Below, piece after piece: positions 1 through 7,756 of a DNA stretch of 51,876 nt. The stretch spans positions 1 to 51,876 of the forward strand of contig QKCC01000314.1 in assembly GCA_003245835.1 (NCBI GenBank), given 5' to 3'. How positions within the stretch are numbered: position 1 is the stretch's first letter; each line of letters starts with the position of its first letter. The notes under the pieces were generated by a model. That model was not told the origin of the DNA. It was given only the letters and a program-made list of their open reading frames with translations, and searched no databases. This DNA is from Spirochaetales bacterium. GTDB lineage: Bacteria > Spirochaetota > Spirochaetia > UBA9216. Both the position numbers and the translations under genes were made by a program.

Positions 1-1
1 G

Positions 2-628
2 GAGTGGAGCAGCCGCTTCAGGGTTATAGCCGCGGACATTCCGGGTGAACCTGGTTTGAGCAGTGAGATGAGGATCTCTCCGGCTGGTGATGCATTCGAA
101 AGATGGTTCGAGAGTCTGCTTGACGAACTTGGTTACAAAGGCAGGGCTGTTTCGATAGTAGGGCAGTCACTGGGTTCATTTGTCGCCTTGAGATTTGCGG
201 TCAGGAATCCCGACCGGGTTAAAAAGATAAGTCTGCTCACTACACCGGCAGTCGCTCCTGCAAAATACAGCTTTCTTTTTAAAGCGATGTTTCTGCAGCT
301 CTTCGGAAAAAAGGGCAGTGATAAGATAAACAAAATGGTTGCTTACGGCGTGAAAATGGACCAGTGGTCGGCAGCCTTTGGGAACCTGCTGTCGAAGCAC
401 ACAATGCCTATGACCGAACCCATCCCGGTATTGACCGATGAACAAATGGGCAGGCTTACAATGCCGCTTCAGCTTTTTGCAGGCGATCATGATGTGCTTC
501 TGCGAACTCCAGAGACTGTGGACAGGCTTCGCAGGCTGACTCCGCAGACAGAAATTAATCTTCTGTCCGGTGTGGGGCATGTTGTAATAGGGAAGACTTC
601 GGAGATAATGGAGTTCATGACGAGATAG
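2..628 (+). CDS. Alpha/beta hydrolase, 5'-truncated by the window edge
   Basis: The reading frame is open from base 2, so the gene begins upstream of the window. A TTG at 56 could act as a start, but the residues before it (a 'VIAADIPGEPG' stretch) continue the conserved hydrolase fold and are clearly coding. The nucleophile elbow GQSLGS, the acid-loop motif AGDHD and the C-terminal GVGHV histidine form a complete Ser-Asp-His triad in the usual order. Proteins with the 'DIPGEPG' loop belong to a broad group of cytoplasmic alpha/beta hydrolases or esterases. The substrate cannot be told from sequence. The gene ends just before a perfect hairpin at about 634-659. Confidence 0.85.
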   Translation, partial: EWSSRFRVIAADIPGEPGLSSEMRISPAGDAFERWFESLLDELGYKGRAVSIVGQSLGSFVALRFAVRNPDRVKKISLLTTPAVAPAKYSFLFKAMFLQLFGKKGSDKINKMVAYGVKMDQWSAAFGNLLSKHTMPMTEPIPVLTDEQMGRLTMPLQLFAGDHDVLLRTPETVDRLRRLTPQTEINLLSGVGHVVIGKTSEIMEFMTR

Positions 629-632
629 ATGA

Positions 633-660
633 TTGGATCCTCTTATTAGGAGGATCCAAT
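633..660 (+). terminator. Hairpin downstream of the hydrolase gene
   Basis: A 10-bp perfect stem (TTGGATCCTC and its complement) encloses a loop of about six bases, starting a few bases after the hydrolase stop codon. No T-run follows, so it may be a weak or Rho-assisted terminator or an mRNA 3'-end stabiliser. Position supports a role at the end of the transcript. Confidence 0.5.
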
Positions 661-698
661 GCTGAACCGCCGATCGCTAGAAAGTTTTGGAGCAGATA

Positions 699-1004
699 AT
701 GAATTACACTAAACTTTTTGAATCAATCAAGCAAAAAGCTATTAGAGGCACGTCGTGTGATATTGATTCTATAATGGAAATTCTCAATGAAGCAGATATC
801 CCAATTACACGTGCAGTAGATTTTTATCTTGGTTATGTCTCCAAAGATGCGGGAATAAAGCGGTTGGAATATTATTTTTTTTCAGGAACGCAGATACAGC
901 GGAATTATTGTTGTTTATTTTTTGCCAGAAGAAACGAATGGAAATTAATCAACAAAGCATACGAGGAAGGGCGTATTGATAAAATACAGGCATATTCAAG
1001 ATAG
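699..1004 (+). CDS. Hypothetical protein, AT-rich orphan
   Basis: This is a 101-residue protein that I do not recognise. I chose ATG 699 because a GGAG at 689-692 sits 6 bases upstream; a TTG at 687 in the same frame would lie on top of that site. It is predicted soluble and mostly helical, with a basic, aromatic-rich second half ('RLEYYFF', 'FFARRNEWKLINKAYEEGRI') and no signal peptide or membrane segment. Base composition is visibly more AT-rich than the flanking genes, which suggests acquisition by transfer. It stands alone, between the hydrolase hairpin and the tRNA-Sec gene, with no obvious terminator or partner. Confidence 0.6.
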   Translation: MNYTKLFESIKQKAIRGTSCDIDSIMEILNEADIPITRAVDFYLGYVSKDAGIKRLEYYFFSGTQIQRNYCCLFFARRNEWKLINKAYEEGRIDKIQAYSR

Positions 1005-1036
1005 GGCTGCTAATTTTCAGGCTATTTATACAGAGA

Positions 1037-1124
1037 CGGAAGAGGCAGGAATCGAACCTGCCTCTGCGCAATTGCAGACAACGGTTTTGAAGACCGCGGA
1101 GACCACCAGATCCCATCTGCTTCC
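1037..1124 (-). tRNA. selC: tRNA-Sec (anticodon UCA)
   Basis: Read on the minus strand, the anticodon arm is CGGT-CTTCAAA-ACCG, giving anticodon UCA (complement of 1088-1090). A long variable arm pairs TCTGC with GCAGA, and the T arm is GGCAGG-TTCGATT-CCTGCC. The 5' end GGAAG, the discriminator G and the extended arms match bacterial selenocysteine tRNAs. CCA is not encoded. One oddity: the acceptor 5' strand is GGAAGCAG while the 3' strand is CTCTTCC, so the C at position 6 must bulge out, or one base is missing on the 3' side. The host should therefore make selenoproteins, but none with an in-frame UGA was recognised in this window. Confidence 0.88.
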
Positions 1125-1192
1125 GCGGTGAGTATAGCATAATATCCGGCGGCTGCAAATCGAAGCCGGTGGTTTTTCGGGCCGGTCCCGGA

Positions 1193-2380
1193 TTATTTTA
1201 CCGACACATTTATTATGTTCGGTGCCGAACTAATCCTTGAAATCAGTTGATCGGACGGCATATCGTCAAGTTTGATTGTACATACCGCGGCCTTATCTCC
1301 CTCAAAAATACTGTTCTGCATCTCTTCGATATTTATCCCGTCGTTTCTGATCTCGTCCAGCACACCGGCAAGAACGCCGACATGGTTGAAGTGCCGGACC
1401 ACAAGGCTGATGTCTGTTTCACTTTTTCCTCTGAGGTTGACCGTATTCGGAGGATTCCCGCTGTTATGATATTCGCGTATGATTCTGACCGTTTCATCGG
1501 CAATTGCCTCCGCTGCCTCTTCGGTTGAGGCCCCGATGTGGTGGGTGCCCGTTATGGCAGCGGCCAACTCCTTGTCTGTAAATTCGCCCGCTGCTGCGGA
1601 GGGTTCATTTTCATAGACATCGAGCGCAGCCTTTATGCCTTTTTCACGGATCGCCTTTTTAAGAGCCTCTGTGTCTACAATCTCACCTCGCGATGTGTTA
1701 ATGAATACGGCGCCTGGTTTCATGGCGTCGAAAAAACCGCCGCTGATGAAATGTTCAGTCTGGGGTGCCGCCGCCAGGTGGACTGTAACTGCGTCCGAGA
1801 GTTTCGCGACGTCTTCCGGCAGACTGCAATACAGGATTCCAAGTTCTTCAGCATGTTCTTTTGTCAGGCTTCTTGACCATGCAGCGACCTTCATCCCGAA
1901 TGCCTTTGCGCGGACTGTGACGGCTGTGCCGATTGAGCCCATCCCGATTACCCCGAGAGTCCGGCCCTTTATACCGGCCGCCTTGCTGTAAAGTTTTTTA
2001 TTCCAGGTTCCGGCACGAAGATCAGCTGTACAGTCGGCAATTCTCCTGTCAGCTGCTATCAGCAGTCCCATGACCAGTTCGGCAACCGCTGCGGTATTCT
2101 TTCCCGGGCAGTTTGCAACATGGATGCCAAGCCGTGAGGCGGTTTCAAGGTCTATCGTATTTACGCCTGCCCCTGCTCTGACTATAAGGGAAAGCTTTTT
2201 TCCCGCTTCAATGGTCTCTTTTTTTACCTTCGTGGACCTCACAACGAGCACATCGTAAGGAGCTATGACTTCTGCAAGAGATTCCGCCGTCAAATCCGGA
2301 TTCATGAGGCATTTCAGTCCCGAGGCTTCCAATTCCTGAACGGCAGTTTCGGAAAGTTTGTCGGCAATTAAAACTTTCAT
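1193..2380 (-). CDS. serA: D-3-phosphoglycerate dehydrogenase (short type with ACT-like tail)
   Basis: This 395-residue NAD-dependent D-2-hydroxyacid dehydrogenase probably oxidises 3-phosphoglycerate in the first step of serine synthesis. The Rossmann motif GMGSIG is at about residues 146-151. The catalytic set is Arg231 (SRGEIVD), Glu259 (ENEP) and His281 (HHIGAST), and all three are present. The last 75 residues form an ACT-like regulatory fold, as in the short SerA proteins of about 390 residues found in many anaerobes. The start ATG has AAGGAG upstream on the minus strand. No serC or serB neighbour is seen, so it is probably monocistronic. Another D-2-hydroxyacid substrate is possible. 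Confidence 0.85.
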   Translation of the reverse strand: MKVLIADKLSETAVQELEASGLKCLMNPDLTAESLAEVIAPYDVLVVRSTKVKKETIEAGKKLSLIVRAGAGVNTIDLETASRLGIHVANCPGKNTAAVAELVMGLLIAADRRIADCTADLRAGTWNKKLYSKAAGIKGRTLGVIGMGSIGTAVTVRAKAFGMKVAAWSRSLTKEHAEELGILYCSLPEDVAKLSDAVTVHLAAAPQTEHFISGGFFDAMKPGAVFINTSRGEIVDTEALKKAIREKGIKAALDVYENEPSAAAGEFTDKELAAAITGTHHIGASTEEAAEAIADETVRIIREYHNSGNPPNTVNLRGKSETDISLVVRHFNHVGVLAGVLDEIRNDGINIEEMQNSIFEGDKAAVCTIKLDDMPSDQLISRISSAPNIINVSVK

Positions 2381-2477
2381 TTTTTATCTCCTTGTTTCAG
2401 TATAAATCCATTTCAGTTCCCACGCAATAAAATTATGGATTAGGCATAAAAAACGTAAAATTATGATGTTAAGATAA

Positions 2478-2599
2478 AAATTGATGTTTTAAATTGATGT
2501 AAATAGCGCAATGTGCAGATAAGGATTGCAGCTTGAACATCATTTTTGTACGGTGTTCGGTGATGCTTTTTGTTTTACATTCTTTACATTCGTTTTACG
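2478..2599 (+). promoter_or_regulatory. AT-rich regulatory region with two sets of direct repeats
   Basis: The 286-bp divergent gap between serA and the cytochrome gene carries AAATTGATGT twice (2478-2487 and 2491-2500). It also carries TTTACATTC twice back to back (2574-2582 and 2583-2591), followed by TTTTACG (2593-2599). Head-to-tail copies at 9-10 bp spacing are typical of response-regulator sites. The controlling protein is unknown. Confidence 0.4.
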
Positions 2600-2666
2600 T
2601 CCCCTTAACCGCACAATTTTTAATAAAAGCTATATTTCGGTATCAACATAAGATGAGGAGAAGAGA

Positions 2667-3119
2667 ATGAAACAGACTGCTGTAAAGTTTTTGCTTAACG
2701 TTGTGATAACCGGGTTTTTTATGGCACTGATGGAACCGAAATTGACCGGAATGGGCCTGCATGAATGGGGAGGGCTGGCAATCGGTCTATTCTTCATTGT
2801 GCATATTCTGCTGCACAGCAAATGGATTGCAGGCGTAACAAAGGTTTTTGCGAAAAAGCTGCCTGTGAAAACAAGGGTCAAATACCTTTTGGATGTGCTG
2901 CTGCTCTCCGGATTCAGTCTTATTATAGTCAGTGGTATGGGGATATCAAAAACAATTGATTTTTCATGGCTGCACATGGAGAACTCGGTTCCGTGGAAAG
3001 GGCTTCATGTTTCCGGTTCGATGATAACGCTGATTGCCGTAGGCATACATCTTGGATTGAACTGGAATTGGGTAATGAAGAGATTTTCAACCGGTAGAAG
3101 GAGGGCGGTAAATGCTTAA
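2667..3119 (+). CDS. DUF4405 / cytochrome b561-like membrane protein
   Basis: This 150-residue integral membrane protein has four predicted helices (about 5-23, 33-50, 68-88 and 100-122). Conserved histidines lie in LHEWGG, VHILLHSKW, GLHVSG and GIHLGLNW, arranged as in haem-b-binding four-helix cytochromes of the DUF4405 group, some of which sit next to flavinylated extracytoplasmic electron-transfer proteins. A role in transmembrane electron transfer is inferred from this. The start ATG follows GAGGAG. The next gene starts inside this one (8-bp overlap), so the two are translationally coupled. No FMN-binding partner gene is visible within the window. Confidence 0.7.
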   Translation: MKQTAVKFLLNVVITGFFMALMEPKLTGMGLHEWGGLAIGLFFIVHILLHSKWIAGVTKVFAKKLPVKTRVKYLLDVLLLSGFSLIIVSGMGISKTIDFSWLHMENSVPWKGLHVSGSMITLIAVGIHLGLNWNWVMKRFSTGRRRAVNA

Positions 3120-3474
3120 AAAAATAATAAGCATAACTGTCGTGCTTGTCCTGACTATCGCTATGTTTTGGGCAGTCGATAATACCGGGTTCGGAAACAA
3201 GCTTTCGATGGTATTTTCAATGCAGGAACAGGGCAGCATGCACACCACCCCTCCACAGGCGGAACAGAAAAGTTCTACTGGTACTGAACAGATCGCTCCG
3301 CAGGCGGGACACCCGCACGAAGAAGTCAGCATTGGTACTATGCTGAAAAGCCTGTTGTACTATATTATTATTCTGGCCTGGACGGTAACGGCTGTTTTCA
3401 ATCTGGAAAAAATGCTGCGTTATTTGTCAAAAAAAAGAAAACCCGGAATATTAATTTCAGGAAACCGAATATAA
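3112..3474 (+). CDS. Small membrane protein coupled to the DUF4405 cytochrome
   Basis: This 120-residue protein is not recognised. It has an N-terminal membrane segment (about 5-22), a polar Pro/Gln/His-rich middle including 'GHPHEE' (about 40-75) and a second membrane segment (about 82-100), followed by a basic tail. Both ends are probably cytoplasmic and the loop extracytoplasmic. The His/Glu cluster could bind a metal. Its ATG overlaps the stop of the cytochrome gene, so it probably forms part of the same complex or helps assemble it. Confidence 0.6.
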   Translation: MLKKIISITVVLVLTIAMFWAVDNTGFGNKLSMVFSMQEQGSMHTTPPQAEQKSSTGTEQIAPQAGHPHEEVSIGTMLKSLLYYIIILAWTVTAVFNLEKMLRYLSKKRKPGILISGNRI

Positions 3475-3510
3475 AACTCCTGCAGATACACTATATTGAT
3501 TTCAATTCAC

Positions 3511-3618
3511 CAGGGGGGCAAGTCCGGGGCTACTGGCTCCCCTGATTATTACTATTCAAATCATCAAATATATAAATCTCAATATGTTAACACTTGAGTT
3601 AATGGGGAAAAAGTGTTA
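3511..3618 (+). other. Intergenic hairpin and inverted repeat
   Basis: Two structures lie between the membrane pair and the diguanylate cyclase gene. A GC-rich stem, CAGGGGGGC (3511-3519) with GCTCCCCTG (3536-3544), has one mismatch and no T-run; it is a likely transcript end for the upstream pair. Further on, TAACACTT (3588-3595) and AAGTGTTA (3611-3618) form an 8-bp inverted repeat about 35 bp before the cyclase start, a candidate operator. Confidence 0.4.
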
Positions 3619-3651
3619 TGAATGTCATTAAAGTAGAATTGCAATAAAGTT

Positions 3652-4920
3652 ATGAACATATTACACATTGACAGAAGCGTTTTCTTTCAGAAAATTATCA
3701 AAAATGGTTTGGTTGATCCTGAATCAAATATTACCGGCTGCTCAACAGTTGCTGAAGCGTTACAGCTTCTTGCAGGTAACAGCTTCGATCTGATCCTGAC
3801 AGCACAGGAACTTAACGACGGGACCGCGGAAGATTTTTTAATTGCATATTCAGAAGCGGGATTCGAAGATGTTCCGGTGATTATGCTCTCGTCAACCGAT
3901 TCCATAAAGGTAAGGGAAAAGTATTTTAACCTTGGTGTTATAGATTTTATTTCCAAAAATGATTTCAGCGATACGAAGCTGAACGAACATTTGGACAATT
4001 TATTAAGTCAGGACAAGGTTACCAGCTGCCTAAGGAATGCGTCTATTGCCATTGTAGACGACAGCCGCTTCAGTCTGACCGTGCTTAAAAATATCCTGAA
4101 TCTGCATCGGATAAGCAATTTCAGAACTTTCACGGATCCCGATGAATTAGTGGGATCGGATACCGCTTATGATGTTTATCTGATAGATATGGTTCTGCCG
4201 AATATTTCGGGACGTCAGCTGATTATGAAACTCAGAAAGCAGTTCCCGATGGCTGTAATAATTGCGATATCATCCCTTGATAACTATAAAAATATCCTGC
4301 ATGCGCTTGAAGCCGGAGCGGATGACTACATTATAAAAACCTACGACGCCCGTTTGATGATTGCCCGTCTTAAAACCAATTTCAGAAATTACTGTGTGAT
4401 GAAAGAGCTGGAGAACAGACGGGAGCAGATGGAAGAGATGGCTGTTACCGATGAGCTGACCGGTGCCAAAAACCGGAGATATCTGCTTGAACAGCTTGAT
4501 AGAGCGGTGAAGAATTCAGACAGGTATGGTTATCCTCTTTCAATATTGCTGATTGATATTGACTTCTTTAAGCGGGTAAATGATGTTTACGGGCATAGCG
4601 GGGGTGATAAGGTCCTTAAAAAGCTTGTATCGATCATAATGTCAAACTGCCGTGAGGTTGATATTTTCGGACGTTACGGCGGTGAAGAATTTATTTTAAT
4701 TATGCCTTACACAGATATTTCCCAGGCGGCGGTTACCGCGGAAAAAATCAGAAAGATGTTTGAGGCGATTATTTTTCACGAGGTTTCCGCCAGTTTGAAG
4801 GTAACGTTCAGCGGCGGACTCTGCCAATGGGAAAGCGGGACCGGCGAACAGCTGATTAAAAAGGCTGACGAACTTCTTTATGCAGCAAAGGACAGCGGAC
4901 GCAACAATATCAAGTTCTGA
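3652..4920 (+). CDS. PleD-like diguanylate cyclase (REC-REC-GGDEF)
   Basis: This 422-residue soluble response regulator should make cyclic di-GMP from two GTP. The receiver domains span about 1-120 and 130-250, and the GGDEF domain about 262-422. The second receiver keeps the acid pair Asp136/Asp137 and the phospho-acceptor Asp179. The first has Ala51 where the acceptor Asp should be and is probably a dimerisation adaptor. The active site GGEEF (343-347) is intact, and an RxxD product-inhibition site (334-337) sits five residues before it. The domain order matches PleD, but in classical PleD the first receiver is the active one. No good Shine-Dalgarno precedes the ATG. The cognate kinase is not adjacent. 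It converges with the ferredoxin gene 9 bp away. Confidence 0.9.
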   Translation: MNILHIDRSVFFQKIIKNGLVDPESNITGCSTVAEALQLLAGNSFDLILTAQELNDGTAEDFLIAYSEAGFEDVPVIMLSSTDSIKVREKYFNLGVIDFISKNDFSDTKLNEHLDNLLSQDKVTSCLRNASIAIVDDSRFSLTVLKNILNLHRISNFRTFTDPDELVGSDTAYDVYLIDMVLPNISGRQLIMKLRKQFPMAVIIAISSLDNYKNILHALEAGADDYIIKTYDARLMIARLKTNFRNYCVMKELENRREQMEEMAVTDELTGAKNRRYLLEQLDRAVKNSDRYGYPLSILLIDIDFFKRVNDVYGHSGGDKVLKKLVSIIMSNCREVDIFGRYGGEEFILIMPYTDISQAAVTAEKIRKMFEAIIFHEVSASLKVTFSGGLCQWESGTGEQLIKKADELLYAAKDSGRNNIKF

Positions 4921-4929
4921 TTGAAAGAC

Positions 4930-5433
4930 TCAGCGGGATTTGTACTCTTTATACAGCGCCAGCATTGCAGCTTCAAATTCGCCTTTCTGAAGCGCAGGAA
5001 TTGCCTGCAGTTCGAGAGCGTTCGTCGGACATGTGGTAATACAGGGCGGAGCGTAATCCTTATCAATACAGGCTGTGCACTTTACCATTTTTCCGTCCTC
5101 TCTGAACTGCGGAACATCAAACGGACAGGCCTCAAAGCAGGCTTCACAGCCTGTACATTCCTGTTCATTTACAAGTACCGCTCCGTTCTCTGATGATTTA
5201 AAAACGGCCTGTACCGGACAAACCTGCAGGCATGCGGGCTGAACACAATGCAGACAGGAAAGAGACAGGGTTGCTGATGAAATATTCGGAAAATCACCCC
5301 TCCATATATTCAGGACCCGCCTGTAGCTTATACCGCAGTCAACCCTGTTCCAGATTTTACATGCTGTCTCACAGGCTGAACACTGAATGCAGTTTTCTTC
5401 GTGAAAAACCAGGCACAGTTCCGGCTTACTCAT
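4930..5433 (-). CDS. 4Fe-4S ferredoxin subunit of molybdopterin oxidoreductase (DmsB/PhsB-like)
   Basis: This 167-residue electron-transfer subunit carries four cysteine clusters. The first is Cys15-x2-18-x2-21-x3-25. The others are CLHCVQPACLQVCP, CTGCEACFEACP and CTACI...CITTCP. This is the four-cluster pattern of the DmsB/PhsB/NrfC group. There is no signal peptide. Its ATG overlaps the end of the molybdopterin subunit gene by 8 bp, so the two are made together as an alpha-beta complex. No gene for a membrane anchor (DmsC/NrfD) follows, which suggests a soluble cytoplasmic complex passing electrons to or from a carrier. Confidence 0.88.
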   Translation of the reverse strand: MSKPELCLVFHEENCIQCSACETACKIWNRVDCGISYRRVLNIWRGDFPNISSATLSLSCLHCVQPACLQVCPVQAVFKSSENGAVLVNEQECTGCEACFEACPFDVPQFREDGKMVKCTACIDKDYAPPCITTCPTNALELQAIPALQKGEFEAAMLALYKEYKSR

Positions 5434-7681
5434 ATTTTACGACCTCGACTAAAGTCTGGCTGGACATGGCTGTAATCAGCGGATCGCAGGCTTTTTCCGG
5501 ATCGACGCTGTAAAGCAGATTTACGTTTGCCCCGCCGTCAAGCACCGGTGTGTCCGGCAGCCCAAGCTCTTTACAGCCCTGCCGCCAGCCGTGAAGCATC
5601 ATTACCGTATCAGGCCTGATGCCCGGATAAATCTCGGCTTTTAATTTCAGCCAGCCGTGCGGCGAGCTTACCTTAACCCAGTCTCCGCTGGTGATACCTC
5701 GCTCTGCTGCTGTTTCAGGGTGTATATGAAGCGCAGGCTCAGGCTGCAGTTCACGCAGGGCGGGAACATTGCGCTGCCATGAAGCGGTAAACATCTTGGA
5801 GGTATGGTAATCGGACAGCACCAGCGGGTAGCTTTTTATCAGTTCAGGTGTTCCTGACAGGCTCTCGGGGGGCTCCCTCCAGACGGGCAGCGGTGAAAAA
5901 CCGGCTTTTTCAAACTCGGTATTATAAAGCGCGACCTTGCCCTGCGGCAGGTACGGCGCTTTGTTGAGGCGGGTACTCGGCCTGCTGAATGCCTTCCGGT
6001 AATTGCCGTACTGTCTTCGGGTTTCAGGAATGTCATAGAACCTGCCTATGGGGTATTGCCGAAGCTCATTGACAGACATTCCAAAGGGTTCCAGCATGAA
6101 ATTCTGGCAGGCGGTCATGTCGCCGTTCCAGAAGTCGCTTCCATACCCCATCGCTGTTCCCAGATCCAGAAAGAACTCGTGAATTGATTTAAAATCTCCG
6201 GCAGGTTCAACAACCTTCTGTCTGGCCATTATCCAGTTGCCCCTGCATTCAAACGGATGCGAAGACTCGTAGGGGACTGTGGTCGGAAGAATAATATCGG
6301 CATACTGCATGTCTTCTGTTTGAGTTACATCGGCAGCTACATAGAAATCCAGTTTCCGGAGGGCTTCCGTAACCTTCCTTGAGCCTCTGGTACTGACTGT
6401 CGGCTGGGTCCCAGGGGCAATAAGCGTTCTGATCGGATAGGGTTTACCGGTCAATATCGTTTCAATCATGGGGTAATAAGCTGAAGACGTTCCCTCTATA
6501 AAAGGCTGGAAGGCCTTCGGAAATTCAGGGGCAGCGAGTTTTTCAATCATTTCGGGGGTGTAGCGTTCCGGCATGTTCACTGACTGCGGCATCGGCATTC
6601 CGGCAGCGCCGCCGGGAGGGCCTCCTCCGGGCAGGTTGCACCCCGGTTTATCAAGATGTCCCGTGATTGCTATCAGCATGGCCGCAGCGCGTATTGCATC
6701 GTTTGAAGAGGGCATATGCTCAACACCGTTGCCGAGGTCTATCAAGGCCCGGGGTGTCTGTGCATAGGTCCGGGTCAAATTGTATATTTGTGATGCCGGA
6801 ATCCCGGTAATTCCTTCGGCCCATTCGGGAGTGTACTGCTTTACATGTTCGCTCAGTTCGGAAAAACCGTAGCACCATTCATCAACAAAGTCTTTATCAT
6901 ACCAGCCTTCATCAATAACTATATTAAGCATCGAGAGCGCCAGAGCGGCATCAGTGCCGGGTCTTATCGGCAGCCAGATGTCCGCCATTCCGGCGTCAGG
7001 TTCGACCGACGGTTTTATTGCCGCAATCTTCGCGCCCCTGTTTTTGGCTTTTACGAATTCCTTTGCGGTGCCCATCGCCGGCCCGGAATATATCGGCTGG
7101 CGGCCCCATAATATTATAAAATCGGTGTTCGTGTAGTCACAGACAGGTCTGCTCCCGATTGTGTACGAGAATGCAAAGTTCAGCTGCATTGCGCAGATGC
7201 CGCTGTGCCCGTAGTTCGGGCTGCCGTGCGCGATTAAAAATCGCTGGATAAAGTCACTGTAGTTCCGGCGGGCCGGGGATAAAATCCCCAGTGATTCGGG
7301 TCCGTATTTTTCTTTCTGGTCATTCAGCTTTTCCGCGATTATCCGGACTGCATCATCCCATGTGATTGCCCTGAATTTGCCGTCGCCTTTTTTTCCGGCA
7401 CGCTGAAGCGGGGTTTTAAGCCGATCAGGTGAATAAACCCACTGGGGTGCCGCCTGGCCCTTCGGGCAGAGCGCCCCCCTGTTTACGGGGGATTCTTTCA
7501 TACCGGCGGCCCGCAGGAATTTTCCGTTTTTTACAAAGGCATATATGCCGCAGCCCGCGGAGGGGCCGCACATTGCGCAGAATGAAGGAATTACGTCTTC
7601 ACCTCTTTTACAGGCCAGATCTTTTGCCTGATCATAGGTGAGTCCGCAGTTATTTTGTACATGTATGGAGTCTTCGGACAT
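5426..7681 (-). CDS. Molybdopterin-dependent oxidoreductase, catalytic subunit (DMSO reductase family)
   Basis: This 751-residue Mo/W-bis-MGD enzyme has an N-terminal 4Fe-4S motif with Cys35, Cys38, Cys44 and Cys72. The probable metal ligand is Cys163 in the GHSGICAMQ loop, an ordinary cysteine codon rather than selenocysteine. The C-terminal molybdopterin-dinucleotide-binding domain starts around residue 620. No twin-arginine signal is present, so it should work in the cytoplasm, unlike PhsA, PsrA or DmsA. AGAGGGG precedes the start. It lies in a leftward unit: GntP permease, DUF8021-like protein, this enzyme, ferredoxin subunit. The permease suggests an imported organic acid or related substrate, but the reaction cannot be assigned. 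Confidence 0.88.
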   Translation of the reverse strand: MSEDSIHVQNNCGLTYDQAKDLACKRGEDVIPSFCAMCGPSAGCGIYAFVKNGKFLRAAGMKESPVNRGALCPKGQAAPQWVYSPDRLKTPLQRAGKKGDGKFRAITWDDAVRIIAEKLNDQKEKYGPESLGILSPARRNYSDFIQRFLIAHGSPNYGHSGICAMQLNFAFSYTIGSRPVCDYTNTDFIILWGRQPIYSGPAMGTAKEFVKAKNRGAKIAAIKPSVEPDAGMADIWLPIRPGTDAALALSMLNIVIDEGWYDKDFVDEWCYGFSELSEHVKQYTPEWAEGITGIPASQIYNLTRTYAQTPRALIDLGNGVEHMPSSNDAIRAAAMLIAITGHLDKPGCNLPGGGPPGGAAGMPMPQSVNMPERYTPEMIEKLAAPEFPKAFQPFIEGTSSAYYPMIETILTGKPYPIRTLIAPGTQPTVSTRGSRKVTEALRKLDFYVAADVTQTEDMQYADIILPTTVPYESSHPFECRGNWIMARQKVVEPAGDFKSIHEFFLDLGTAMGYGSDFWNGDMTACQNFMLEPFGMSVNELRQYPIGRFYDIPETRRQYGNYRKAFSRPSTRLNKAPYLPQGKVALYNTEFEKAGFSPLPVWREPPESLSGTPELIKSYPLVLSDYHTSKMFTASWQRNVPALRELQPEPALHIHPETAAERGITSGDWVKVSSPHGWLKLKAEIYPGIRPDTVMMLHGWRQGCKELGLPDTPVLDGGANVNLLYSVDPEKACDPLITAMSSQTLVEVVKYE

Positions 7682-7756
7682 AATTCCCCTCTTTCGCGGG
7701 TATTATACTATATTTCCGGCACAGCGAAACAGATTTTTAATACTGCTGCAGATACC

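Noticed and set aside
5918..7681. Selenocysteine in the molybdoenzyme
   Set aside because: The metal-ligand position is an ordinary cysteine codon (Cys163) and no in-frame TGA is present, despite the nearby tRNA-Sec.
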